Source: Collinsella tanakaei YIT 12063
Lineage (GTDB): Bacteria; Actinomycetota; Coriobacteriia; Coriobacteriales; Coriobacteriaceae
DNA length: 64,000 nt
Reading direction: 5' to 3'
NCBI RefSeq assembly: GCF_000225705.1
Contig: NZ_JH126469.1
Location: 51,385 to 115,384 of the forward strand
The translations under genes were made by a program, and so were the position numbers. Shown here one piece after another: positions 46,298-57,088 of the stretch (positions within the stretch are counted from its first letter, which is position 1; each line of letters starts with the position of its first letter). The notes beneath the pieces are model-generated. The model did no database searches. It was not told the DNA's origin and saw only the letters and a program-made list of their open reading frames with translations.

Positions 46298-47263
46298 ATG
46301 CCACAGGGTAAGAACTTCTACGACGTCCTCGGCGTATCACGCGACGCCTCCGACAAGGACATCAAGACGGCGTTTCGCAAACTCGCCCAGAAATACCACC
46401 CGGATGCGGGCGGCGACGAGGCGAAGTTCAAAGAGATCAGCGAAGCGTACGAGACCCTGTCTGACGCGAAGAAGCGCAAAGAATACGACCAGCTGCTGAT
46501 GTTTGGCGGCATGCCCGGTGCCGGCGGCGCCGGCGGCTATACCTACACGGGAGGCGCCGGTGCGGGCTGGGGCGATATCTTCGACAGCATCCTGCGTGGC
46601 GAGGGCGCCTTCGGCTCTGATTGGGGCCAGGGGTTTGGCGGCGGCATGGGCGGCATGGGCGGCGCCGCGGGAGCTCGCGCGCGCAGCCGCAAGGGCAGCG
46701 ATCTGTCCCTGACCGTGGACGTTACGGCGGAGGACGCGTTTCGCGGCGTGACGCATAAGGTGACCTACCGCATTCCTTCCACCGGCGAACAGCAGACCAT
46801 AACGGTCTCCGTGCCCGCCGGCGCGGTGGATGGCGGCAAGCTGCGCTACAAGAGGCGCGGCGAGTACGGCGCCGGCGGCGGCGAGCGCGGCGACCTGGTG
46901 GTTACCACGCACGTCGAGGAGCACCCGCTGTTCAAGCGCAAGGGCGCAGACGTGAATATGGACCTGCCCATCTCCATCTACGAGGCGGCGCTGGGCTGCC
47001 AGGTGGACGTTCCCACCCCGGGCGGCGCCACGGTTCGCCTTAAGGTTCCAGCGGGTACGCAGACGGGCAAGACCTTCCGTTTCAAGGACATGGGCGCGCC
47101 GGACGTAAAGCATCGCGGTCGCAACGGCGCGCTGCTGGTCAAGATCGTGGTGCAGACGCCCTCGCGTCTTTCCGACCAAGAGCGCGAAAGCCTTGAGTCC
47201 CTGTTGGAAGCCGACCAGCGCGACTATCGCGAGAAGGTCGACCGTTTCCGCGCTAAGATGTAA
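46298..47263 (+). CDS. dnaJ: DnaJ-family co-chaperone lacking the zinc finger
   Basis: A 321-residue J-domain protein. The J-domain (residues 6-70) has the HPD motif in [10 protein letters not shown]; a Gly/Phe-rich linker follows, then the two C-terminal beta-barrel domains ([40 protein letters not shown]). The Cys4 x 2 zinc-binding region of type I DnaJ is absent, so it is a CbpA-like type II protein. AAAGGAGG fixes the ATG. A DnaJ with zinc finger may exist elsewhere in the genome. Confidence 0.92.
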   Translation: MPQGKNFYDVLGVSRDASDKDIKTAFRKLAQKYHPDAGGDEAKFKEISEAYETLSDAKKRKEYDQLLMFGGMPGAGGAGGYTYTGGAGAGWGDIFDSILRGEGAFGSDWGQGFGGGMGGMGGAAGARARSRKGSDLSLTVDVTAEDAFRGVTHKVTYRIPSTGEQQTITVSVPAGAVDGGKLRYKRRGEYGAGGGERGDLVVTTHVEEHPLFKRKGADVNMDLPISIYEAALGCQVDVPTPGGATVRLKVPAGTQTGKTFRFKDMGAPDVKHRGRNGALLVKIVVQTPSRLSDQERESLESLLEADQRDYREKVDRFRAKM

Positions 47264-47297
47264 GAGTTGCCAGCACGCCTAGGGTGAGGAGTTAACA

Positions 47298-47711
47298 ATG
47301 TCCCAAGATGGACGCGACAAGCCGCTGTATATGATCAGTGTGGCCGCTGAGCTCACGGGCATGCACCCGCAGACCCTGCGCGTCTACGAGTCCAAGGGCC
47401 TGGTCAATCCCAAGCGCTCGGGCGGCAACACCCGCCTGTACTCGCAAAGCGATATCGAGCGCCTGGAGCTTATCAACCAGCTTACGGACGAGGGCATCAA
47501 CCTTGCCGGCGTGGTTCGCATCCTCGACATGAAGGAGCGGGCGGAAGAGCGCGAGCGCGAGAACGAGAAACTGCGCGAGCAGCTGCGCCGCGCGCAGGAC
47601 GAGTTACATGAGCTGAAGATGCAGAAGCGCATCACGGCCTTGGCTCCGCGCGACGGCAGCGCGAATCCGGAACAGGTGCTGCGCGGCCTTCTGGGCGGCG
47701 GCTCGCTGTAG
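47298..47711 (+). CDS. hspR: Heat-shock repressor HspR (MerR family)
   Basis: A 137-residue MerR-family repressor. The winged helix contains YMISVAAELTGMHPQTLRVYESKGLVNPKR and NTRLYSQSDIERLELINQL, characteristic of HspR; the rest is a coiled coil (ERERENEKLREQLRRAQDE). HspR normally uses DnaK as co-repressor, giving feedback on dnaK and clpB. GTGAGGAG precedes the ATG. It closes the dnaK operon. Confidence 0.93.
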   Translation: MSQDGRDKPLYMISVAAELTGMHPQTLRVYESKGLVNPKRSGGNTRLYSQSDIERLELINQLTDEGINLAGVVRILDMKERAEERERENEKLREQLRRAQDELHELKMQKRITALAPRDGSANPEQVLRGLLGGGSL

Positions 47712-47766
47712 GGGCTTGCTTGTCGCAAATATGGCTGCCTTTATGGGTGGCGGTAACTGAACAACA

Positions 47767-47806
47767 AAGGGCGCTTGGCTGCACGCCGGGCGCCCTTTCG
47801 CGTTTT
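47767..47806 (+). terminator. Terminator after hspR
   Basis: Perfect nine-base arms AAAGGGCGC and GCGCCCTTT flank a 15-base loop, followed by CGCGTTTT. Confidence 0.78.
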
Positions 47807-47870
47807 GATGATTCTCATCCAGATTTCTTCGTCCACATATGCATGCGCCAGATTGGCAGGCACCTGTTTG

Positions 47871-47959
47871 CTAAAACTTGCTAAAAGAAACTAAAACTTG
47901 CTAAAAGAAATCTGATATGCTAAAACTTGCTAAAAGAAACTAAAACTTGCTAAAAGGAT
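47871..47959 (+). repeat. Phased CTAAAA tandem repeats upstream of an ATPase gene
   Basis: A 20-base unit built of CTAAAACTTG plus CTAAAAGAAA occurs twice (47871, 47891), then after TCTGATATG twice more (47920, 47940, the last diverging at its end). The eight CTAAAA tracts sit at ten-base steps, so A-tract bending should add up to curved DNA. It ends 60 bases ahead of the ATPase start. Confidence 0.85.
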
Positions 47960-48019
47960 CCAAGGGGACGAGGGCGAGAACGAACGAACAAAGGTGAGCG
48001 ATAGAAGGGACTGGTTGCG

Positions 48020-49108
48020 TTGAAGAACCCCTTTACTCCAAGTTTTGGCAGCGAGCCGCTTGTTCTTGCTGGTCGCCGAGACATCATCGAGGGCATGCGG
48101 CGCGGCTATGAAAACGGAACGGGCGATCCGCGCTTGAATTCAATTGTTGTCGGTGCACGAGGCACGGGTAAAACCGCGCTGCTCAATATCATTCCAGGTA
48201 TTGCGCAGGAACGCGGGTGGGCGTGCGTTAGCGTAACGGCTCTTTCGGGAATGCTTGAAGATATATACCAACGCGCTGTTGCGCAGGCCTCGGATATTCT
48301 AAACGATGGCAAAGGCGCTAGGCTGACCGGGCTGACAATAGGAAGCGCAGTTGGGGCCACATGGGAGCTGCCGGACGAGCCCGAGGGCAACTGGCGAACA
48401 AGGATGTATCGTGTTTTGGATACCTTGGAGTCGCAGGGCACGGGCTTGTTGATTACCGTGGACGAGGTCACGTCCGATCTTGATGAGATGATTCAGTTTG
48501 CAGCTGTATACCAGCACTTTGTGAGGGAGGGACGCAGCGTCGCCCTACTGATGGCTGGGTTGCCAAACAACGTATCGAGCTTGCTGTCTAACAAATCTGC
48601 CTCCTTCTTGCGCAGGGCAAAGCAGTATCGCTTGGGACGCATCTCTGATGCCGACATGGCGTTTGCGATTCGGCAGACGGTAGAAGGCGGTGGCAGGAGC
48701 ATCGAGCGGGAAGCGCTTGATCTTGCTGTAAAAGCGTCCAGCGGCTTTCCCTACATGATGCAGTTGGTGGGTTTTCATACCTGGGAGTCCAGCGAGGATG
48801 GCGGAGCTATCGATGCCGACGCCGTGGCGCGTGGAATCGAGGTTGCTGGCTACGACATGAGGGACGGCGTGTATCGCAGCACGTTGCGAGACCTTTCGGC
48901 AAAAGATATCGATTTTCTTCAGGCGATGCTGGAAGATGAAGGCGGAAGCAGAATGGCGGACGTGGCTCGGCGCATGGGCGTGAGCTCGAGCTACGCATCT
49001 CAATACCGCTTGCGCCTTATTGACCAGGGCGTGATTGGAGAGCGCGGGCGAGGTCGCGTGTGGTTCGACATTCCCGGGTTTGACAGCTATCTTCGCGAGG
49101 AGCTGTAG
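48020..49108 (+). CDS. AAA-type ATPase with C-terminal winged helix
   Basis: A 362-residue P-loop ATPase. Walker A is VGARGTGKTALLNII (about residues 44-58) and Walker B GLLITVDEVTSD (about 140-151). After the ATPase core a winged-helix-like end is visible (MADVARRMGVSSSYASQYRLRLIDQG), as in orphan ATPases of the archaeal/ORC-like type. The start is TTG at 48020, ten bases after GAAGGGA. Base composition is lower in GC than neighbouring housekeeping genes, consistent with transfer. Function unknown; defence, plasmid or signalling roles are all possible. Confidence 0.78.
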   Translation: MKNPFTPSFGSEPLVLAGRRDIIEGMRRGYENGTGDPRLNSIVVGARGTGKTALLNIIPGIAQERGWACVSVTALSGMLEDIYQRAVAQASDILNDGKGARLTGLTIGSAVGATWELPDEPEGNWRTRMYRVLDTLESQGTGLLITVDEVTSDLDEMIQFAAVYQHFVREGRSVALLMAGLPNNVSSLLSNKSASFLRRAKQYRLGRISDADMAFAIRQTVEGGGRSIEREALDLAVKASSGFPYMMQLVGFHTWESSEDGGAIDADAVARGIEVAGYDMRDGVYRSTLRDLSAKDIDFLQAMLEDEGGSRMADVARRMGVSSSYASQYRLRLIDQGVIGERGRGRVWFDIPGFDSYLREEL

Positions 49109-49226
49109 CTCATAGTTTTGAGCGCTGTATTTTGGCGCGTGGCGGATGCCGTTGGCTCCTTGCTGCAACTTGCGCAATCTTCTGGGTACACCGCTGGTAT
49201 GTCCACCGTAAAAGATTGGGGGAGCT

Positions 49227-49406
49227 ATGTCCGGCTTTGGCGTAACGGAGACCGTGTTGGCGCTGACGTGGGCGCTGCTGCTCATCGTCCCCATAGTGCT
49301 GGCGTTTGTGGTGAGCTACTTCCTCATCAAAGCGGCGGTCAAAAACGGCGTGAAGGAGGCTATGCGCGATCTTGATATGGAGCGCGCTGCGCATAGAGAG
49401 CAGTAA
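49227..49406 (+). CDS. Small single-pass membrane protein
   Basis: A 59-residue protein, too short for usual gene calls. It begins MSGFGVTETV, has one hydrophobic helix (about residues 10-34, LALTWALLLIVPIVLAFVVS), then a charged amphipathic tail (GVKEAMRDLDMERAAHREQ). GGGGGAG lies six bases before the ATG. It sits between the two ATPase genes; function unknown. Confidence 0.65.
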   Translation: MSGFGVTETVLALTWALLLIVPIVLAFVVSYFLIKAAVKNGVKEAMRDLDMERAAHREQ

Positions 49407-49479
49407 GGTGCTCTTCATGCGGCTTAAAGTGGGGCTTGAAGTGGGGCGCGGCGACGTGCCATAAGCGTCAAAAGCTTGT

Positions 49480-49496
49480 TATACCGTTGGTATACT
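49480..49496 (+). promoter_or_regulatory. Palindrome and candidate -10 upstream of the AAA-ATPase-like gene
   Basis: TATACCGTTGGTATA is a perfect palindrome with six-base arms, and TATACT at 49491-49496 can serve as a -10, 23 bases ahead of the start codon. No convincing -35 is present. Confidence 0.4.
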
Positions 49497-49518
49497 GGGA
49501 AAGAGGAGGTTTGCCAAG

Positions 49519-51117
49519 ATGCAGCAGATCAATCATAAATATCCTGTAGGTATCCAGCGGTTCGACACCATTCGCGCCGAGGGTTATCGATATGTGGACA
49601 AGACTGATCTGGTGTGGCGGCTCGCCAATGGCAACAGCAAGTCTGTGTTCCTTAGCCGACCACGCCGCTTTGGAAAGACGCTCCTTGTCTCTACGCTTGA
49701 AGCATATTTTCAGGGGCGTAAAGAGCTCTTTGAGGGGCTTGCTATAGAGGGGCTTGAGCGCAGCTGGGAGTCGTTTTCCGTCATTCACATCGACCTGAGC
49801 AGCATCAAGGCGCGAAACGTTCAAGAGCTTGAGGAGCAGCTCGATGCCGTCCTGCGAGATCAGGAGGCTCTGCTAGGACAAGAGGCAACTTACAGGCTAC
49901 CCGGATCTCGACTTAGCGCGATGATCACGCGCGCGCATGAGCAAACGGGTAAAGAGGTCGTTGTGCTTGTGGACGAGTATGACGCCCCCATGCTTGCCGT
50001 TATGGATGACGAGGCGACGCTCAAAGAGGTTCGCGAGATTATGCGGGGCTTTTATGCTCCGCTTAAATCGCTGGAACGGCATCTTCGCTTTGTGTTCTTG
50101 ACGGGCATTACCAAGTTTAGCCAGCTCTCCATCTTCTCTGAGCTTAACAATCTTAAAAACATCAGCATGAATCCAGCGTTCGCTTCTCTATGCGGCATTA
50201 CGGAAGAGGAGCTTTCGAATCAGTTTGGCGAGGATATTTGTCAGCTGGGTCGGGCGCTTGACATGGGTTATGACGAGACGTTCGCGGCTCTCAAGCGCCG
50301 CTATGACGGCTATCACTTCTGCGAGCCCTCTCCCGATATCTACAATCCGTTTAGCTTGCTTAGCGCTTTTGATGATCAGGCTCTGCAATCATCATGGTTT
50401 GCTTCTGGCACTCCAACGTACCTGCTTAGGACGTTGCAGGGCGCGCACGTGACGTTGCCAGAGCTTGAGTCATGCCGCGCCCGCGCATCGGAGTTCGATG
50501 CGCCGACGGAGCGGCTGGTTTCGCCCATCCCGCTGCTGTATCAGTCTGGCTACCTTACCATTAAGGCGTATGACGCGCGGAGCTGCGCGTATACGCTTGG
50601 AATTCCCAACGATGAAGTACGCATTGGCTTGTGCGAGAATCTGCTTCTTTACTTGGGTGAGCAGGAGGGGGTAAACATGCTCTCTCCTCAGTATGGTTTA
50701 GTGGATGCCATTGTAGGCCGGTTGGACAAGGGCGACATGGACGGCGCGCTTAGAGCGATGCGATCGTTTTTGGCGAGCATTCCCTATGATTTGGGTTCAC
50801 GTGATGAGAAAGGGTTTCAGCTCAAGTTCTATCTCATCTTCCGTCTGCTTGGAATTCAAATTGATTCTGAAGTTAAGACGGAGACGGGTCGCGTAGACGC
50901 GGTGGTCCAACACCAGGGCAGCACGTATGTAATGGAATTTAAATACGATGGATCCGCGGGCGAAGCTCTGCGGCAGATTGACGAGCGCGGTTATCTTATC
51001 CCCTATGAAGCGCTGGATAGCAGATTGGTAAAAGTTGGCGTTAACTTCTCTTCCAAGGAACAGACCATAGAAGAGGGATGGATTATCCAGGAGGCCGCCT
51101 CTGTTACTCCACGCTAA
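49519..51117 (+). CDS. AAA-ATPase-like protein with C-terminal PD-(D/E)XK nuclease domain
   Basis: A 532-residue member of the family with an AAA-ATPase-like N-terminus and a PDDEXK_9 C-terminus. The N-terminal signature is YPVGIQRFDTIRAEGYRYVDKT with a P-loop in SRPRRFGKTLLV (about residues 49-60) and Walker B VVLVDEYDAPML. The C-terminal domain shows GRVDAVVQ and YVMEFKYDGSA, matching D and ExK of the nuclease fold. Such proteins are common in gut anaerobes and often multicopy; their role is unproven. AGGAGG precedes the ATG. GC is lower than in clpB next door. Confidence 0.88.
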   Translation: MQQINHKYPVGIQRFDTIRAEGYRYVDKTDLVWRLANGNSKSVFLSRPRRFGKTLLVSTLEAYFQGRKELFEGLAIEGLERSWESFSVIHIDLSSIKARNVQELEEQLDAVLRDQEALLGQEATYRLPGSRLSAMITRAHEQTGKEVVVLVDEYDAPMLAVMDDEATLKEVREIMRGFYAPLKSLERHLRFVFLTGITKFSQLSIFSELNNLKNISMNPAFASLCGITEEELSNQFGEDICQLGRALDMGYDETFAALKRRYDGYHFCEPSPDIYNPFSLLSAFDDQALQSSWFASGTPTYLLRTLQGAHVTLPELESCRARASEFDAPTERLVSPIPLLYQSGYLTIKAYDARSCAYTLGIPNDEVRIGLCENLLLYLGEQEGVNMLSPQYGLVDAIVGRLDKGDMDGALRAMRSFLASIPYDLGSRDEKGFQLKFYLIFRLLGIQIDSEVKTETGRVDAVVQHQGSTYVMEFKYDGSAGEALRQIDERGYLIPYEALDSRLVKVGVNFSSKEQTIEEGWIIQEAASVTPR

Positions 51118-51160
51118 GGGCGAATGCCTGCCGTTGTGACATAGAGTCTTCGCGCTTAAG

Positions 51161-51187
51161 AAATCTTATATATGAAGACTTAGATTT
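51161..51187 (+). promoter_or_regulatory. AAATCT-N15-AGATTT dyad upstream of clpB
   Basis: It matches the dnaK dyad in arms, spacing and much of the centre (TTATAT and GACTT shared), and lies 138 bases ahead of the clpB start region. Probable HspR operator; the exact promoter elements are less clear here. Confidence 0.7.
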
Positions 51188-51325
51188 GTGTTTAGAAATC
51201 GGCTTGGTCGGAAACAATAGCCTCGATTAAACGATGAGCCGCCCCGTAGGGTGGCTCGCGCGCAACGGCGCTAAGGGCCGCAAGCCTGGGGCGCTGGCGT
51301 GCGCAACCCAGGAGAGGTGATGAAT

Positions 51326-53932
<2,607 letters not shown>

Positions 53933-53982
53933 CGCGCTGCCGGAGGGCATCGATAAGGGCGCTAAATAAGTAGAGACGCTAG

Positions 53983-54018
53983 GGGAGCTGGGGCATTGAG
54001 TCCCGGCTCCCTTTTTTT
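53983..54018 (+). terminator. Rho-independent terminator after clpB
   Basis: Arms GGGAGCTGGG and CCCGGCTCCC pair with one mismatch or wobble and are followed by seven T residues. Confidence 0.88.
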
Positions 54019-54117
54019 ATGCTGCCGGTACGGATGCTTCTTTAGAAAGCTTGCGTGCGCGATGAGGGCCTATGTCTGATTCGTATAATGGTGGCGAAGG
54101 AAACGGAAGGAATCGCC

Positions 54118-54300
54118 ATGAAGAAGAGCTCTGAAGAAGAGATTAAACGCGCGCTCGAGGAGAAGCTGCGCCGCGAACGCAAGACGGCTTCTCGCGATCC
54201 GTTTGTGCGTGTGGAGAACGAAGATGACGACGGCTACGATCCCTATTCCGACCGTCGTCCCGCCAAGGAGCCTCTGTTTCAGCACGACCCATGGGCGTAA
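54118..54300 (+). CDS. Small charged protein
   Basis: A 60-residue hydrophilic protein I do not recognise. It begins MKKSSEEEIKRALEEKLRRE, a predicted amphipathic helix, followed by an acidic Asp/Tyr-rich stretch (EDDDGYDPYSDRRP) and ends HDPWA. GGAAGG precedes the ATG. Real coding is supported by ribosome site and a clean frame; function unknown. Confidence 0.6.
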   Translation: MKKSSEEEIKRALEEKLRRERKTASRDPFVRVENEDDDGYDPYSDRRPAKEPLFQHDPWA

Positions 54301-54456
54301 AGGACCTTACTACTCTCCAAGGCGGAGCCTCTTTGGGCTAGGCGCCTGCTTTTCACTCAGGAATCTTCCGGTCCTCGTGACTGCCCCCTTGCTTTTGCAC
54401 AGGTGGAGGGTTTCCGGGGTGCGCCGCGCGGGCGGATCGCTGCGAATCGAGGCATA

Positions 54457-54494
54457 AAAACGGGAGGCGGCCCCTATGGACTGCCTCCCGTTTT
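54457..54494. terminator. Bidirectional terminator between convergent small genes
   Basis: AAAACGGGAGGC and GCCTCCCGTTTT form a perfect 12-base inverted repeat around a 14-base loop; either strand ends in TTTT. Confidence 0.85.
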
Positions 54495-54527
54495 CAGTTT
54501 CTATGGCAACCAGGACGCTCCGCCGCG

Positions 54528-54950
54528 TTAGCGGTCGAGCTCCTTGCGAACGCGGCCATCGAAAATGGCGGCGAGAGCTGCCAGAACGGCTGCAGCCGCC
54601 GTGACGATCCAGGTAAGCAGGCCGCCAGAGATCGCCAGAACAACGGATGCGACGCCGCAGACCGCGGCCAAAACGCTCGCCGGGGCATGCCCGCCCAAAG
54701 AGCTGGGGCGGTTGGCTCCGCGGATGCCCAGCGCGGCTGAGATAAAGGTAAGAACGCCGGTGGCGATGGAGAGCCCGCCGCAGAGCATAGTCCACATGCC
54801 GCCTTCGAGCTGCATGCCAAAGACGTCGACGGTGGTGCCCGCTGCAGCTTCGGAGCTACCGATGGTTACAAAGCCCAGCACCAGGGCGAATACGGCGACA
54901 AGGACTTGGATGAGGCTGAATACCTTCAGCAGCTTTCTGTTTTGCGACAT
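54528..54950 (-). CDS. Small four-helix membrane protein
   Basis: A 140-residue integral membrane protein of unknown function. Four hydrophobic segments are visible (LLKVFSLIQVLVAVFALVLG; MWTMLCGGLSIATGVLTF; ASVLAAVCGVASVVLAISGG; LTWIVTAAAAVLAALAAI). GGGAG lies before the ATG at 54950. It lies downstream of the large membrane-protein gene on the same strand but is 142 bases away. Confidence 0.7.
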   Translation of the reverse strand: MSQNRKLLKVFSLIQVLVAVFALVLGFVTIGSSEAAAGTTVDVFGMQLEGGMWTMLCGGLSIATGVLTFISAALGIRGANRPSSLGGHAPASVLAAVCGVASVVLAISGGLLTWIVTAAAAVLAALAAIFDGRVRKELDR

Positions 54951-55091
54951 GCGTGACTCCCATAGGCGAGGTATACAAAAAGGCGACCCGCAAATCTGCG
55001 AGCCGCCTGTTACTATACCCGTTTTGCCTGGCATAACTCCAGCTCATGCCAAGCGCTCGGGCGAACGTGCGGTTGGGTATCGCCGTGGGCG

Positions 55092-56066
55092 CTACTCCGC
55101 GCGGGCCATTGCCTGCTCGAAGTCGCGGGTGCCGCGGAAGACCTCGTGCTTGTAGGGGTTCACACCCAGCTTCTTGGAGCGGTAGATGATGTAGCCCAGG
55201 GCGAGAACGTTGGCGACCAGCGCGATGACGGAGACAACCAGGTTGATCTGCGGGTTGTTGACGGAGTCGACGGAGAACACGCTGTAGTCCTGGAACATGG
55301 GGAATACCTGGGCGAACATGCACCACAGGGCAAGGGTGTTCGCGCGGTTCTGAATCCAGCCGCCCTTGTTCCAGAAGAAGTTGGCCACGGTGGGGGCCAG
55401 CAGCAGCGCCAGACCGCAGTACCAGGCGTGGGTGGGCAGGCAGTTGTAGGTGTAGCAGAAGTTCCACAGGTCGTAGGCGATGATGAAGACCCAGGTCATA
55501 TCCGGCCAAAGCATGTCGTCCTTCTTCTTGGAGACGTAGATGCCCCACCAGCCGGTCATGCAGAAGATGTTGATCAGGCCGGCGATGCCGTTGAAGACGT
55601 TGTGCCAACCGCCCATAAGGGTGACGCCCTCAGAGGAGACCCAGGTGGTGCCAAAGGCGCGGAAGGCGCTCTCAAAGTCGGAGACCACGGCGATCAGGAT
55701 GTTGATGGCGACGATGGCGAACGGGAACGCCTTAAACCACTCGGCCTTGCCCAGCTTGCCCCAGCGGTACTTGAGCATCATGAAGCCAATGCAGCCCGCC
55801 GTGGCGGCGTAAAGCTTGGCGTAGTGGAACCAACTGTTCATGTGCACGTAAGTGGGGTTGTTAAGCGCCCACTCCATGCCCATGCCGGCGCACACGTAGA
55901 TGCTGATGAAATAGACGGTCAGCGCGGCGGGCAGCGCCAGGAAGCAGAAAATGCCTCCGGCCTTAGAGCGGCGTGCGACCTCGTTGGCCAGGATCAGGCA
56001 CGCGAATACCGCGACCCAACCCAGCCACTGGAACATGGCGGTCTCGCCATATACCTGGAACAACAT
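55092..56066 (-). CDS. Multi-pass membrane protein (DUF5692-like)
   Basis: A 324-residue membrane protein with about nine hydrophobic helices, rich in Trp and Tyr (GGWHNVFNGIAGLINIFCMTG; AYDLWNFCYTYNCLPTHAWY). It resembles the uncharacterised DUF5692 group known from Coriobacteriia, which I recall only loosely. AAGGGAG fixes the ATG at 56066. It is 98 bases downstream of a TetR gene on the same strand and faces away from the iron-sulfur flavoprotein gene, so all three probably form one regulated module. Conserved-looking His, Trp and Tyr inside the membrane could carry a cofactor or quinone, which is speculation. Confidence 0.75.
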   Translation of the reverse strand: MLFQVYGETAMFQWLGWVAVFACLILANEVARRSKAGGIFCFLALPAALTVYFISIYVCAGMGMEWALNNPTYVHMNSWFHYAKLYAATAGCIGFMMLKYRWGKLGKAEWFKAFPFAIVAINILIAVVSDFESAFRAFGTTWVSSEGVTLMGGWHNVFNGIAGLINIFCMTGWWGIYVSKKKDDMLWPDMTWVFIIAYDLWNFCYTYNCLPTHAWYCGLALLLAPTVANFFWNKGGWIQNRANTLALWCMFAQVFPMFQDYSVFSVDSVNNPQINLVVSVIALVANVLALGYIIYRSKKLGVNPYKHEVFRGTRDFEQAMARAE

Positions 56067-56164
56067 GGACAAACTCCCTTCTTTTTGTCTTTGGACGAGG
56101 AAAGGCGATCCCTTTGATCCAAAGACGATGTCCATATATCGAGCCTTGAGCGTGGGCGATGCGC

Positions 56165-56806
56165 CTAGCGCTCGGGGCGACGATCTTTGTATTTCTCGGT
56201 GTATCCCTCGATGTGGAGCGTGCTGGCGACTATGTCCTTGATGAGGTCGTCCGGCGCGTCCGGATGCGTGCGGATGTACATGACCAGGCCGGTGATGAGC
56301 ACGTAAAAGGTCTCGTAGACGTGGTCGATGCGCACCTCGTGGTAGCGGGCGAAGTCGACCACGGTGGAGTCGCAGATATAGCGCGCCGTACGGTCCGCCA
56401 CGCGGTGCACAAACGCGGTGTAGAGCGCCGCGTTGCCGCCGGTGGCCAGCGACTTGGACGGGTCGCGTTCGTCGAGCACTATATGCTTCATGAGCGCGAC
56501 CGCATCGTCCAGGGCGCCTTCGATATCGCCTTGCTCGCGATCGGAGTTCCATGCCTGCAGACGCTCGATAAAGGACTCGATGATGTCGTCCAGCGCGGCG
56601 TTGAGCGCGGCCTCCTTATCGGGGAAGTAGTGGTAGAAGAGCGAGCGGGTGCATCCCACGCGCTTGGTGATGGACGAGACGGAGAACCTGCTCACGCCCT
56701 CCTCGGCGCATGCGTCCCGAACCGCCGCGAGAATCTCCTCGCGCCTGTCGTCGTGGGCATGGCGCTCGTGACGTCTTGACTCCTCATGGGAAACTTGCTG
56801 GTCCAC
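56165..56806 (-). CDS. TetR-family transcriptional regulator
   Basis: A 213-residue TetR repressor. The helix-turn-helix is VSSITKRVGCTRSLFYHYFPDKEAALNAAL (about residues 43-72). The C-terminal ligand domain is unassigned. The start is GTG at 56806 with GGAGG ahead; no in-frame ATG is nearby. Two 15-base palindromes lie in the divergent region, so it probably controls itself, the downstream membrane protein and the divergent flavoprotein. Confidence 0.88.
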   Translation of the reverse strand: MDQQVSHEESRRHERHAHDDRREEILAAVRDACAEEGVSRFSVSSITKRVGCTRSLFYHYFPDKEAALNAALDDIIESFIERLQAWNSDREQGDIEGALDDAVALMKHIVLDERDPSKSLATGGNAALYTAFVHRVADRTARYICDSTVVDFARYHEVRIDHVYETFYVLITGLVMYIRTHPDAPDDLIKDIVASTLHIEGYTEKYKDRRPER

Positions 56807-56858
56807 GTACCGCCTCCGTCAAGTTGTTGGTATCTCGCCGATATAGTCTTGATTATTG

Positions 56859-56897
56859 TTGACAAACCGTCAATATTTATTTTTGACGAAGCGTCAA
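56859..56897. promoter_or_regulatory. Tandem TetR-type operators
   Basis: TTGACAAACCGTCAA (56859-56873) and TTGACGAAGCGTCAA (56883-56897) share the pattern TTGACnAAnCGTCAA, both followed by TAT, with centres 24 bases apart. The second is a perfect palindrome. They lie 53 bases upstream of the tetR start and in the region that should hold the promoter of the divergent gene. Confidence 0.78.
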
Positions 56898-57088
56898 TAT
56901 CAGCCGATGAACGGTTACGGCAGGGCCTAAGGGTGGTGTGGCGCAGACGTCTTGTGCCCGACCGGCTTTGGGGAATGGGCCCCGCGGGGTTGGCGCCCCG
57001 TGCCGGCGTTGAGGATTGTACGTTGCACGCGCCGTGCAGCACCGTGCATCGCATGCTGTCGAATGCGGTGCGCTAGAGAGGGAGCCAC

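Noticed and set aside
49118..49375. 85-codon plus-strand frame between the two ATPase genes
   Set aside because: It lacks a ribosome site and overlaps the better supported 59-residue membrane protein in another frame.
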